Below are positions 14,301 to 22,328 of a stretch of DNA of 35,503 nucleotides, in pieces. Position 1 is the first letter of the stretch. Every line of letters starts with the position of its first letter. The stretch spans positions 1 through 35,503 of the forward strand of contig NZ_CALIMW010000208.1 in assembly GCF_938045405.1 (NCBI RefSeq). Reading direction: 5' to 3'. This stretch comes from an uncultured Campylobacter sp. GTDB lineage: Bacteria; Campylobacterota; Campylobacteria; Campylobacterales; Campylobacteraceae. The notes under the pieces are model-generated. The model saw nothing but the letters and a program-made list of their open reading frames with translations. It did no database searches and was not told where the DNA came from. A program made the translations under genes and the position numbers.

Positions 14301-16266
14301 TCAGATTGACGATATGAGTGCTAAGCTCGTGGATTTAGGCGTTTTAGATAAGGCTAGCAGAGACGCGCTAGCGGGGCAATATCTTGCTCGCTCCTATGAA
14401 AAGCATCTAAAAGATCGCATCAACTCAGTGTTTTCAAGCGGTAAAAAGGTAGATGAAATTCACAGCAGAGGCTTTGCGTTTAAAGAGTTTAAAGATAGGG
14501 AAGCGATGGATAAGTTTCTATCTAAAAACCCGCAGATTGTAAAGTCTATGGATCAGGCTTACAATAAAGGCGGCGTGCGCGTAGTAGAAAAGCCTAATGG
14601 TAAAATTGAGCTTTGGAGGGATTACACCAAAGATGAGCGTTCGGCTATGGGGGAGATAAGAGATGCCGCTTTTAGCATACCGCAGACCCTAAATAAGTTA
14701 AATGATATGATAGAAAACGCTAAGTTCTTAAAATCCGTTAGCGAATTAAGCGGTGGCGCAGTGATACCCAATACCGAGATTAAAGCCCGCTATGGCAAGC
14801 TTGATTTAGATGACGCGATTAAAAAGGAGCTAGGACGCGAGGGATACGCTCAAATGCCTAAAAGCGATAGCTACGGCGCGCTAGCGGGGCAATGGGTGCG
14901 AAAGGATATCAAAAGCGATATAATCTCATCCTTCGCGCAAAGTGGTGATATGGGTGTGCTAATAGACGGATGGAAAAAATACCTCTCGATTTGGAAGATG
15001 AGTAAGACCGTATGGTCGCAGACCGCTCACGTAGGCAACTACGTCTCAAACGGATTTTTATTAAATCTTGCGGGGATGAGCGCCAAGCAGGTCGTAGCCT
15101 CTATGGCAAAGTTTACCCGCGCGCAGATAGGAAATGGAGCGATCAACCGCTACAAGCAGCTAAGGCTAAAAAACGTTACTTCTAAACTAAGCCCCGCAGA
15201 GCGCAGGGAATACGCGCAACTTATGCGCGAAAAAGAGATTCAAACCTACAAGCTCGCCGAGGACGAGGGACTTTTTGGCAGAAGCTCCTTGCTTGATATT
15301 CAAAACGGATTTGCCCGCACTACAAAAGAGCTTAGGCAGGGAAAGATCGCCCGCATAATAGATGGAGATGCCGCAGGCAAACAAAGCGTCGTAGCCTCTG
15401 CGGCTCAAAAGGCAGGCGACGCGTTAGGAGCAGTTGCCGATAAGGCGGGCGCGCTATATGCAGGGGAGGATAATGTAGGAAGGCTAGCGTTATTTTCTCA
15501 CTATATTGACAAAGGGCTAGATCCAAAAAGCGCAAAGATCGCAACCAATAGCTGGATACCAGATTATTCGCGCCAAATGCCTGCGGGTATGAGAGCGCTT
15601 AGAGATAGCGGCATCGCCCCTTTTATCTCGTGGAGTTATTATGTAATGCCTGCGATGGGGCGCTACCTAGCCCGCCACCCGGTAGATGGAGCTAAAAAGA
15701 TCCTGCCTATGCTAGCGGCTTTAGGATATTGGCAATATAAGGTTACGGGCGAAGCTAATCCGTATAGTGATAAGATCCCTGATGATATCAAAGGACGCAG
15801 CGTAGCAGTATGGCGCGACGGCGATCGAGTTCGCACGATTAAGATGGATAGGTATCTTCCTTATATGAACCTAACCGCTCCGGCAAACTACGCTAAAGGG
15901 CTTGCTAGCGGTCCAACGACGCAGGGAGCTTATGCGCTATTTTCGATGATGGCGGACGGAAAGCCTAGGATGCTTTACAATAACCGCCCGATCACTAAAG
16001 ATACCAAGCCTATTCCCGCGCAGGCATACGATTATCTAAATTGGCTGCTTCAAGGCTTTACGCCTATGCCGGGCGGAGTAAGCAGCGGAATAAGCTTAGT
16101 AAGTGATCTAAGCAGAGATGAGGCAAGCAGAAAGCGAAACAACGTAATGCTTCCTAAAACGAAAGCTCAAAGCGTAGCGAAGTTTTTAGGCTTTAATAGC
16201 GCAGACTATAGCGTTAGCGGGCAGATGAAAGACGCTGCTAAAAAGAAGCTTAAGAAAAAAGACTAA
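11386..16266 (+). CDS. Giant polyvalent ejected protein with nuclease-like domain
   Basis: A 1626-residue protein. Residues 3-42 carry three copies of a KIGxKTLxPxN motif. Two glycine-rich hydrophobic stretches (about 254-310 and 765-795, with GAIMGGFTGG and GAFIGALGGLG) look like glycine-zipper membrane segments. A low-complexity linker at about 330-590 includes two LDxIL...TNP repeats. Residues about 612-725 match the pattern of phage barnase-EndoU-colicin-RelE-like nucleases: EAKIAIDKMLNHLADKAG, then RRLEYVNLIKPTLENPLFIA, YRFFKTFIDD, and LSVIENDRGEFLGVTATP. The C-terminal third is helical and aromatic, ending in KKKLKKKD. Such proteins are thought to enter the cell with the DNA. The gene converges on, and overlaps by 17 bp, the lysozyme gene. 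Confidence 0.85.
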   Translation: MSGIKIGGKTLTPINVAPIKIGSKTLSPLNSIKIGNKTLTPISEASTDGPSDMQRFFRQMGSKLAPALDTAEAVSDKALAGAGLVTQKAGELGLRALGAGADALGFDNAGKSLKDTADELGQTFSQSAEAVGQTGGAGTTRIIGRGLKNFVTGQAAANQKLARGINNVLADTADFYGADRARDFFRENSNLASSAINKIENFGDNDMKGWQAAGEIADATALAPAMLGHSAKAARLAKALGASQKVATRIGNAAGSAANGAIMGGFTGGARAYGQEKPNLKQAGLESTIWGGANAILGGLSRAPILAKGVLGKASEQTQKVAQGLDYQNLREGVPTPVGTTAPQTRADGELLSPPLSSDQSARLNRYSDTSRTMAAADNAGSVTDKTIIPQSSVAEGILNNPNLFGLDENVIKAIRSELEEAAGIAPKKMSEAVKGADKAETAAQAPNPFLDEILRATNPANNNAYLDQILAITNPKAVIATKKGSPTTQTITSTLNGSDEAAKKGLNPNSSLYSNDKYIEGSGTNSAITSTSDIFDGGVGSTTHITTTPANDEIISLSSDKNLNAPAEFKNSAGGGIDPAAVVRNIAERGDLALRLEPKADVLSLVRDFQAPIKTPIFEAKIAIDKMLNHLADKAGSERRLEYVNLIKPTLENPLFIAKDGERYRFFKTFIDDRDKTLKFLSVIENDRGEFLGVTATPLKNTDLKNLIRKGNIVWGGDTLSSLSTPQAMRNQGLDIATDIIPQNGENMIKGFSSSAIPANIASAGAGAASGAALDDKNRARGAFIGALGGLGLVNAPSLVSKLKGGAKVGEIAQDIEAAAKDKPSILSNMRSYLKAVGANSASELKDLSGKDIGLSYARQMASEHINKEFKNIAYEILSGSQSLAQNLKNGAINAARFARRALSETKGADYLLRNDELFSAKSAYSAKMENLQSALSGLDDADRVAMHEYMVGEGNAIKPELKPLADALRRQIDDMSAKLVDLGVLDKASRDALAGQYLARSYEKHLKDRINSVFSSGKKVDEIHSRGFAFKEFKDREAMDKFLSKNPQIVKSMDQAYNKGGVRVVEKPNGKIELWRDYTKDERSAMGEIRDAAFSIPQTLNKLNDMIENAKFLKSVSELSGGAVIPNTEIKARYGKLDLDDAIKKELGREGYAQMPKSDSYGALAGQWVRKDIKSDIISSFAQSGDMGVLIDGWKKYLSIWKMSKTVWSQTAHVGNYVSNGFLLNLAGMSAKQVVASMAKFTRAQIGNGAINRYKQLRLKNVTSKLSPAERREYAQLMREKEIQTYKLAEDEGLFGRSSLLDIQNGFARTTKELRQGKIARIIDGDAAGKQSVVASAAQKAGDALGAVADKAGALYAGEDNVGRLALFSHYIDKGLDPKSAKIATNSWIPDYSRQMPAGMRALRDSGIAPFISWSYYVMPAMGRYLARHPVDGAKKILPMLAALGYWQYKVTGEANPYSDKIPDDIKGRSVAVWRDGDRVRTIKMDRYLPYMNLTAPANYAKGLASGPTTQGAYALFSMMADGKPRMLYNNRPITKDTKPIPAQAYDYLNWLLQGFTPMPGGVSSGISLVSDLSRDEASRKRNNVMLPKTKAQSVAKFLGFNSADYSVSGQMKDAAKKKLKKKD

Positions 16267-16693
16267 GTGCTTTTATATAGCTCTCAACCCTTTTTGGAGT
16301 TTGGCGGTAAAGCAAGCTTGCTTTTAAATTTCTTGCCGCTTGTGCGTAATCGCCTGCTTCTATGCAGCCCAGAGTATGACGGAAGCCCATAAGCCCCGCA
16401 AGCCCTAGCTGGTATGCCATTTCGATTAGGGTATCTTGCACGTTTTGCGGCTTGTCCGCAAGCCACGGCAAACACTGAAAGAGCCGCTTTTTAAGCTTTT
16501 TTAGTTTGAGGTTTAAAATTTTATCTGCTACCTCTTTACTCACAGGTTCCGCCTTGCCGTTATTTAGCGCTAGCTCATCAGGGCTAAGAGCGGCTACCAA
16601 AAAGCCGTATCCTATCGTAGCCTTTCCGAGGCTGTCTTTATATATGCGATCCCTAAATCCCTCGTGAGCTTTGATGTTTCCGATGAGGCTCAT
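16250..16693 (-). CDS. T4-type lysozyme (GH24 endolysin)
   Basis: A 147-residue muramidase that cuts the peptidoglycan sugar chain at lysis. The catalytic triad is Glu11, Asp20 and Thr26 in the string HEGFRDRIYKD...GKATIGYG, at the same numbers as T4 lysozyme. The C-terminal helical lobe has DTLIEMAYQLGLAGLMGF. An in-frame ATG at 16744 exists, but the ATG at 16693 has GAGGAGGGG upstream and overlaps the preceding stop as ATGA. There is no signal peptide or SAR helix, so it needs the holin to reach the wall. Last gene of the leftward late operon. Confidence 0.93.
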   Translation of the reverse strand: MSLIGNIKAHEGFRDRIYKDSLGKATIGYGFLVAALSPDELALNNGKAEPVSKEVADKILNLKLKKLKKRLFQCLPWLADKPQNVQDTLIEMAYQLGLAGLMGFRHTLGCIEAGDYAQAARNLKASLLYRQTPKRVESYIKALSLFS

Positions 16694-17109
16694 ATCCCCT
16701 CCTCGTTTGAAATCTCCACGAATTCTATGTGTTTGCCTATGCAAATTTCAAAAAACGAATTGTATGTCCGAACGGAGTTCGTAACCCCCGCGGCGTTGTG
16801 TCCGTCGCCTACGAGGATACATCCAGATGTTTCTTGCGGGATGTTGCCCGTATGGATCAGAATGTATCTATCTTTTGGCACCAGCTCGTTGTATAGAAGC
16901 GGACACATCCGTTTTTGTCTTGAGCTATTGTGCCACTCCATTTTATATCGCCCTGCCGGAATCCGTCTATCCTTGCCACGCTCGGTGGTATCGGGCCCCG
17001 CAGGCTCAAGGGTGAAGCACTCAAAAAGCCTTTTCCCGTCGTCCGTGATCGTGAGTTTCCCGATCGTGCCATCATGAATGTTTTTAAATCTATTTATCTT
17101 TATCTTCAT
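16690..17109 (-). CDS. DUF5675 protein in lysis cassette
   Basis: A 139-residue protein of the DUF5675 family. It has a strand-rich fold (GTIGKLTITDDGKRLFECFT), RIPAGRYKMEWH, and the characteristic end ILIHTGNIPQETSGCILVGD. The His in IHTGN and Cys in SGCILVG resemble the His/Cys pair of L,D-transpeptidase folds, so action on peptidoglycan is plausible but unproven. It lies between holin and lysozyme, overlapping both (20 bases with holin, ATGA with lysozyme), which strongly suggests a lysis role. Confidence 0.82.
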   Translation of the reverse strand: MKIKINRFKNIHDGTIGKLTITDDGKRLFECFTLEPAGPDTTERGKDRRIPAGRYKMEWHNSSRQKRMCPLLYNELVPKDRYILIHTGNIPQETSGCILVGDGHNAAGVTNSVRTYNSFFEICIGKHIEFVEISNEEGI

Positions 17110-17437
17110 ACTCGTCCTCCTCGCTCATTCGTCTATCGATGCCTAGCTTAGAGCAGACAAATTTTTCAGCCCAATTTTTCACGGCATCGGCGCCTATCCA
17201 AGCAGAAAAGCCACCTACTGCTAAGGCAAATCTAGAGTTTTGAGTTAGATAAAGCGTAAACTCCGCGCCAAAATAGCACAGAGTAATCGAGCTTAAAAAC
17301 CCCGAAAGAAAGGCTATTACGTAAGCTAATTTACTCTTGCGCTTCTTACTCATCGTTTTTAAAAAGGTGATCGCAGCAGCTAGCACCACCAAACAAGCCC
17401 AATAAATTTTGTCAAACAAGCTATTTAGATCGTTCAT
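17090..17437 (-). CDS. Holin
   Basis: A 115-residue inner-membrane protein with three hydrophobic segments: about residues 9-27 (KIYWACLVVLAAAITFLK), 37-60 (LAYVIAFLSGFLSSITLCYF) and 70-88 (FALAVGGFSAWIGADAV), followed by a charged tail (RMSEEDEYEDKDK). This fits a class I-type holin that permeabilises the membrane to let the signal-less lysozyme through. AAGGAAAC precedes the ATG. It overlaps the Rz1 gene end by 17 bases. Confidence 0.82.
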   Translation of the reverse strand: MNDLNSLFDKIYWACLVVLAAAITFLKTMSKKRKSKLAYVIAFLSGFLSSITLCYFGAEFTLYLTQNSRFALAVGGFSAWIGADAVKNWAEKFVCSKLGIDRRMSEEDEYEDKDK

Positions 17438-17657
17438 TTAGTTTCCTTATGCTTTCTAGATTAATCGCGCACTTCGCGTAAGCTTCGTATAGATCTAGCA
17501 TTAGCTCCGCGGCGTCTGCTTGACTTGCGATAGTGCGGTTTGTATCAACGCGCGGCACGGCTAGTAGATACTGCGGCACAGAAGCGCAGCTAGGGGTGCT
17601 CGCGCAGCCGCTCAAGCACAAAATTAGCGCTAGCGTTAAGCTCACTTGAAATTTCAT
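17421..17657 (-). CDS. Rz1-like outer-membrane spanin lipoprotein
   Basis: A 78-residue protein with a lipoprotein signal (LTLALILCLSGC, lipid Cys18), so about 61 residues when mature. It starts inside the Rz-like gene in another frame and overlaps it by 68 bases, the classic Rz/Rz1 arrangement. The mature part begins with Pro and Ser-rich sequence (STPSCASVPQYLLAVPRV) and then helix. With the inner-membrane partner it should fuse inner and outer membranes in the last lysis step. Confidence 0.8.
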   Translation of the reverse strand: MKFQVSLTLALILCLSGCASTPSCASVPQYLLAVPRVDTNRTIASQADAAELMLDLYEAYAKCAINLESIRKLNERSK

Positions 17658-17922
17658 CTCTGCCCCCTTTCCTAGCCTTTGAAGCTATTTGCCTCTTAAT
17701 TTGAGCCAAATCCTTGCTTAGCGCGTCTTTTTGTTGCGCGGCTTGTGAGATTTGCTCCATCTGCTTATCTTTTTGCCCCACTTGCTCTTTCAGCGCTTCG
17801 ATTTGCGTCTTTTGAGCCAAAATCTCAGCTTCCAGCTTACTTGCTTGCCAAGATTGAAACTTTAGCGCGCCTATTAGCAGCGCGATCACCGCAGCAAAGA
17901 TCATATAAATCTTAAACATCAT
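17590..17922 (-). CDS. Rz-like inner-membrane spanin
   Basis: A 110-residue protein with an N-terminal membrane anchor (IYMIFAAVIALLIGAL) and a long periplasmic coiled coil (ASKLEAEILAQKTQIEALKE, then GQKDKQMEQISQAAQQKDAL). This is the i-spanin layout. The start ATG has AAAGGATAA. The Rz1-like partner gene is partly embedded at its 3' end. First gene of the lysis cassette on the leftward transcript. Confidence 0.82.
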   Translation of the reverse strand: MMFKIYMIFAAVIALLIGALKFQSWQASKLEAEILAQKTQIEALKEQVGQKDKQMEQISQAAQQKDALSKDLAQIKRQIASKARKGGRDEISSELNASANFVLERLREHP

Positions 17923-17958
17923 TTATCCTTTAGCCGTAGTTTGGCAAAATTCGGATAG

Positions 17959-17988
17959 TTTTTAAAGCTTTAAAAATCAAATTTGATT
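17959..17988. repeat. Two adjacent AT-rich palindromes
   Basis: TTTTTAAAGCTTTAAAAA (17959-17976) and AATCAAATTTGATT (17975-17988), both perfect, at the stop of the 453-residue gene and before the lysis genes. They might form a weak hairpin terminator or attenuator on the leftward transcript, which would let lysis genes be expressed less. Confidence 0.4.
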
Positions 17989-19331
17989 AATTTGCCGAAG
18001 TTGTTATTAAAGTTAAGTGAGTAAAACACAATGCTTCTTTCCCCACCCTTCCAAGATCTGGCGTAGCTTAGAGCCGTCAGATTTGAAAGAGCGTGAGGGA
18101 GCAAAAACCGCCTATTACGCAGAAAGCTTTTTATCCCCAAATCCCCGTCATCACTATTATTTAGGCAAAAATCATCATCAAAGCCATATCCCAGCTCGAT
18201 ACTTCCACTCATCTTTCCCGCTGTTATATCTCCTGCGTATTCGCCGATACTCTTTAGATAATGCCCGCGATAGCCCGCTTCTTTGATATATTCTTTTATC
18301 TGCGGATCATCCATCACGTCGCGCAATAGATAGTCGTATTTGATATTTCCGTTCCACCCTGCCACAAAGGGCATAAGATACTCTCTTAAGCTCGCAGCGC
18401 TTGCGATATGATTTATCCTGCGTCCATATATCCGCCACACGCTATAGCGCGAGCCGTTTTTTATCGCAATAGAGCAAAGCACGGGGTTAAAGTTTAGCTT
18501 TTGCGCGCTCATATCAAAATTGGCGCGTAAAACAAAGCGTCCCTGCTTATTGCAAAGCCAAAAACGCTTATGAGAATAAACTAAATCAAACTTATATGTG
18601 CGGATAAATTTTAAGCTCTCGCCCGAGCTCAAATCGTCCGAATAAATTATCTGCCCCTGCCTGATAAAAGCTAGCTTGCGAGCGCTTAGATCGTAATTTA
18701 TGAGCCAGATAGCCCCGCCGTAAAAGCTCATTTTATAGTTTGGATAGGGAGCTAAAGCAAGCCTAAGCGTTTGCGTATGCTTTAGTGCTGCGTTAAATAT
18801 CAGCACATAAAAGCCGTCATTAGGGTTTTGCTTCTCGTAATTACGCCAATCATAGGTGCCTGCGTTATCTCCAAAGCCTAGATTTACAATCTGCTCATCA
18901 TTATTCGCGCCTATGGCTAAGCCTGCCCCGTCCGCTCCGCAAATAGCAAACTTATCCGCGCCTACGAAAAATCCAAAAGGCACAAGCACGGCTCTATCGC
19001 CATAAAAATCGCCATTGTAAAAATCATATACCCCATCAAGGCGCAAGGAGTTTAGCGGCGGACTGATAGTAAGATCAAACAGCTTCTCATCCTGCGCGCG
19101 GCGAAATTCAGGATAAAAACCCATTTGAGCCGTAAGAGAGTCAAGATTGTAGCTTACTTCGCCTCCGCCTTTGCGAAATAGATCGAGCTTGTCGCCTATT
19201 TCGATATTCTGTCCGTAGCGGTCTTTAAAGGTTACTTCATCTATCGCAAGCTCTAGGTTTGCTCCTGCGATGATCTCTGCTATTTCCAAATCCCTAAGAT
19301 AGGGCTCGGAATATGGAATTTTAACATCCAT
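17970..19331 (-). CDS. Unknown virion or tail protein, 453 residues
   Basis: A 453-residue, aromatic and strand-rich protein (for example NYKMSFYGGAIWLINYDL; YKFDLVYSHKRFWLCNKQGR) beginning IPYSEPYLRDLEIAEIIAGA. The C-terminal part has YKDV-free loops and ends FNNNFGKLIKFDF. Such composition suits a tail tip, fibre or receptor-binding protein. I recognise no domain. Its start overlaps the preceding stop as TAATG, so it is coupled with the fibre-like gene upstream. It is the last structural gene before the lysis cassette. Confidence 0.76.
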   Translation of the reverse strand: MDVKIPYSEPYLRDLEIAEIIAGANLELAIDEVTFKDRYGQNIEIGDKLDLFRKGGGEVSYNLDSLTAQMGFYPEFRRAQDEKLFDLTISPPLNSLRLDGVYDFYNGDFYGDRAVLVPFGFFVGADKFAICGADGAGLAIGANNDEQIVNLGFGDNAGTYDWRNYEKQNPNDGFYVLIFNAALKHTQTLRLALAPYPNYKMSFYGGAIWLINYDLSARKLAFIRQGQIIYSDDLSSGESLKFIRTYKFDLVYSHKRFWLCNKQGRFVLRANFDMSAQKLNFNPVLCSIAIKNGSRYSVWRIYGRRINHIASAASLREYLMPFVAGWNGNIKYDYLLRDVMDDPQIKEYIKEAGYRGHYLKSIGEYAGDITAGKMSGSIELGYGFDDDFCLNNSDDGDLGIKSFLRNRRFLLPHALSNLTALSYARSWKGGERSIVFYSLNFNNNFGKLIKFDF

Positions 19332-20338
19332 TACTCAGCAAGGCTTAGATCAAGCGCGAATGTTTTGCCGTCCGTCTTTATGAGGCCAAACTTTACATAA
19401 GCATCAAGCGGCTTAATATCACTTATGCGGCAAAGAGGAGTGATAGAGGAGGCAAAGCTTAGCGTGTGTCCGCCCGTCTTTAAGATAATGTCGTATTTGC
19501 GCCCCTCCACGATAGATTTTAATGTAAACTCGGTGTTTTCTTTAATCTCAGTAAAGATTAAAGTATCCTCTCCTAGACTTAGCCCACCGGCATACGCAAG
19601 CGTTTTAATGCTTAAAGGCTCAGGGGCGGCTGGAATATCTGCAAAGATTAGCTTTTTGCCGTCGGATTTAAGAAATTTATCCGCTTCATAAGCGCTTGGG
19701 GTATCGTTTAGAGCAAGAAAGCTTTTAGCTCCTCCCCCTCCTCCTATTAGCGGGATAGCGCGCGACCAAGCCCCGTTTTTGTAGATACCAAAATATTTGT
19801 CACCATCTTGATATTCGCTATGCCAAGAGATGCCATCAGGACTAAATCTAAAGGCTAAATCTGCGGTAAACTTAGGATTAGGTAGGCGCACGCTATCTTC
19901 ATACTCTCCTAAAAGCTCCTTTTCTTTAGAGCTAAAAGAGCTTATACCTAGGGCATATAGCGTTTGATAGACCGCTACTAAGGCAAGAGCTTCATCAATA
20001 TCTAGCTCTTCGCCCACTACGGGATATGCGGGCTTTCTAATGTCAAAATCATCATTTAGATTTCGCACTATATCGCTTCCTTGCCCCTTAGTTACTAAAA
20101 GCTTAATCGGGGTTTGAGATATGCAAAGCCCCAGCATAGAGGAATAAAGATTGCTTAAAATTATCTCGCGCGTTACGGCAGAGAATGCGTGGCGAAATTT
20201 TAGCTTTCCTTGCTCGTCATAGACCTCATAATTGTTTTTTATCTGATCGTCGCTTACGGCATACTTTGATACGATATCGCTTTTAGCGTTAAACTTTAGC
20301 GCCTCGTTAATGAAATTTAGTGCGTAGTTAGTTGTCAT
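19331..20338 (-). CDS. Tail-fibre-like protein, 335 residues
   Basis: A 335-residue protein. The first 180 residues are helical with LSNLYSSMLGLCISQTPIKL and EALALVAVYQTLYALGISSF. After a glycine run (GGGGGAK at about 198-204) comes FLALNDTPSAYEADKFLKSD, the usual trimeric fibre-hinge pattern ('FL.LNDTP..Y....FL'), then a strand-rich end. This points to a tail fibre or tail-associated protein. Strong ribosome site AGGAGAGGGG. Specific family unknown. Confidence 0.76.
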   Translation of the reverse strand: MTTNYALNFINEALKFNAKSDIVSKYAVSDDQIKNNYEVYDEQGKLKFRHAFSAVTREIILSNLYSSMLGLCISQTPIKLLVTKGQGSDIVRNLNDDFDIRKPAYPVVGEELDIDEALALVAVYQTLYALGISSFSSKEKELLGEYEDSVRLPNPKFTADLAFRFSPDGISWHSEYQDGDKYFGIYKNGAWSRAIPLIGGGGGAKSFLALNDTPSAYEADKFLKSDGKKLIFADIPAAPEPLSIKTLAYAGGLSLGEDTLIFTEIKENTEFTLKSIVEGRKYDIILKTGGHTLSFASSITPLCRISDIKPLDAYVKFGLIKTDGKTFALDLSLAE

Positions 20339-20346
20339 CCCCTCTC

Positions 20347-21309
20347 CTATCTGATTATTGAGCCTGTTACCTGCATCGCAGTAACATCTATATCCTTTTG
20401 CGCTTCGATCTTTTTAATCTGCACCTGCGTAGCTAGCGAGCTTGCGACCGCCCCTGCTTGTTGATTTCGCAAATATGCCTCCTCTTTTAACACCTGCACT
20501 TGAGCGCCTGCTTGTTCTACTTGAGCTTTAGTTCTATCTCGCTCCAGCACGTATCGCTTGCGATCAAGGGCTAGGCTTTCTCTGCGAATTTCTAACTCCT
20601 GCTTTTTTAGCTCCAGTTCGTTTTTAGAGATCTCTAGCTCTTGCTTTTTGATATCTAGCTCAGCCTGAGCGATCTGCATCTGCACGCGCTTTAGCTCTAG
20701 CTCCAGCTGCTTAATCGGAAGTTCCAGCCTCCTAATCTCAAGCTCGATTTTTTTAATCTCAAGTTCGGATGCGGCAAGGTCTGCTTGGGCTTGCTTATAT
20801 CTTAGCTCCGCTTCTATCATACGCGCCTTGTAGTCGCGCTCTATGCCTAAAATCTCGCCCTCTATGCCTAAATTATGCGTTTGAGCCGCATTCTTAGCCG
20901 TATCAGAGGCGATATTTTTAATCTGCTCTTTAAGCTGCGCGTCTTTATTATCGCGCTCGATTATTGCGATTTCGGTTTCGGCCTTAATTTTCTCAATCTG
21001 ATAAGGGCTCATAGCCTCTTTGGTTTGAGCTTCTGCGATTTCGCTTCTAGCTTGAGCGTCTTTTAGATCGATTTCTAAAGCGATCTGCGCGGCGTTTTGT
21101 AAAATTTGATTAACGCACTGAGTAGCAAAGCCGCTTAAAAAATCGGCGCGATATTTCATCTTTTCATCATCGCTTAGGCTGGTCGCATTATCTAAATACA
21201 CATCAAATTTTGCCCTGATGTTTTCAAATATCGAATACCCCTCATTGGTTATCTCGTCGCTTGAAACATATATTACTCTGCGATATAGCTCCTCTTTAAA
21301 TTGCGCCAT
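20347..21309 (-). CDS. Long coiled-coil virion protein
   Basis: A 320-residue protein dominated by one uninterrupted charged helix. From about residue 120 to 265 it repeats 'ELEIKK/QELEIR' units in seven-residue register (for example SELEIKKIELEIRRLELPIK; QELEISKNELELKKQELEIR). The first 80 residues look globular (RRVIYVSSDEITNEGYSIFE). It lacks the hydrophobic zones of a tape measure protein and is too short for a long tail. A fibre shaft or tail spacer is plausible. Its start overlaps the preceding stop (TAATG). Confidence 0.76.
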   Translation of the reverse strand: MAQFKEELYRRVIYVSSDEITNEGYSIFENIRAKFDVYLDNATSLSDDEKMKYRADFLSGFATQCVNQILQNAAQIALEIDLKDAQARSEIAEAQTKEAMSPYQIEKIKAETEIAIIERDNKDAQLKEQIKNIASDTAKNAAQTHNLGIEGEILGIERDYKARMIEAELRYKQAQADLAASELEIKKIELEIRRLELPIKQLELELKRVQMQIAQAELDIKKQELEISKNELELKKQELEIRRESLALDRKRYVLERDRTKAQVEQAGAQVQVLKEEAYLRNQQAGAVASSLATQVQIKKIEAQKDIDVTAMQVTGSIIR

Positions 21310-22328
21310 TATCTAATTCCTCCGCTTAAAACTATGCTTTGCCCGTCGCTAGCGATGAGATCGTCTATGCCATCAAAGCTGATAAAGCCGTCTTTAACCT
21401 CTACGCTAACGCTAGCGGGCAGAAACAGATAGGTTATGCCCTCATTAAAAAGCATATTAAAAACCGCGTCTGCATTTAAAACCGAGTTTACTATTACGGG
21501 ATTGTCAGCCCTAAATTTTAAGGTATGAGCCCCGTCGCCGCTTACGCTTTTATCAGTTAGCTCCGCGCTTTTACTTAGCCCTTTTTTGCTTATGTAGCTT
21601 GCACGCAGCCCAAACCCTGCGCCTCCGGGGAAAGATCCAACGACGCGATAAATATCCTCTACGCTTTGCTGCCTTTCTTGCTTAGAGGTAAGCTTGCCTT
21701 TTGCGTTGCCTACCCCGCCCCAGCCTATGATGGCATAATTTGCGCTATTGCTAAAATGACGCCTAAGGCTCTTAACCTCTCTAAAAAATAGCCCGCTTAA
21801 AGCTCGTCTAGTAATCGTAGCTTCTTTATTTTTGCCCTCTTGCTTGCCTAAGAGCCTAAAGCTATCACCGCTTACGCTGATTTCACTTTTTCCCTCATAG
21901 GCTTTATTATCCCAAAATCTAGTGCGAGCAGAAAAGCTAGGGTTAGCGACGCGCCCCGTTAGTTTAGCTTCTATTAGGGCGAAACTAAGCGGATAATTTT
22001 CATTTAAAAGAGACGTAGCACTAAATTTAAAGCTAGCAGTAGAGTTTAGATTGCTTCTTAGACTTAGAAAATAGGTATCGGGCTCGTCTAACTCGCTTGG
22101 CTGTAGATCTAAAATTTGGATAAGCTTTTCATCGGCAAAAACTTTATTTCCAAGATCTAGCGAAAATATATCCTCTTTTACCTCTCCCCCTTTTACCATA
22201 GCACCTAGCTTGCCATCTTTTAAAAATAGCAAGGCGTCCACCCCACGAAAGGCGCAGGTATATACGTCGCTAGCCTCTAAGCTCTTATCGGTTGTAATTA
22301 TTCGCGCAAGCAGGCTATTTCTTACCAT
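21309..22328 (-). CDS. Unknown structural protein, 339 residues
   Basis: A 339-residue protein, mainly strand-rich with Ser/Gly and Phe (RSNLNSTASFKFSATSLLNE; SGDSFRLLGKQEG). It ends in SFDGIDDLIASDGQSIVLSG. It overlaps the 612-residue gene by 7 bases and the coiled-coil gene by 1 base, so all are one operon. Likely a tail or baseplate-like component. No domain recognised. Confidence 0.72.
   Translation of the reverse strand: MVRNSLLARIITTDKSLEASDVYTCAFRGVDALLFLKDGKLGAMVKGGEVKEDIFSLDLGNKVFADEKLIQILDLQPSELDEPDTYFLSLRSNLNSTASFKFSATSLLNENYPLSFALIEAKLTGRVANPSFSARTRFWDNKAYEGKSEISVSGDSFRLLGKQEGKNKEATITRRALSGLFFREVKSLRRHFSNSANYAIIGWGGVGNAKGKLTSKQERQQSVEDIYRVVGSFPGGAGFGLRASYISKKGLSKSAELTDKSVSGDGAHTLKFRADNPVIVNSVLNADAVFNMLFNEGITYLFLPASVSVEVKDGFISFDGIDDLIASDGQSIVLSGGIR

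Noticed and set aside
16664..17151. Plus-strand ORFs over the DUF5675 and holin genes
   Set aside because: Shadows of a recognised lysis cassette.
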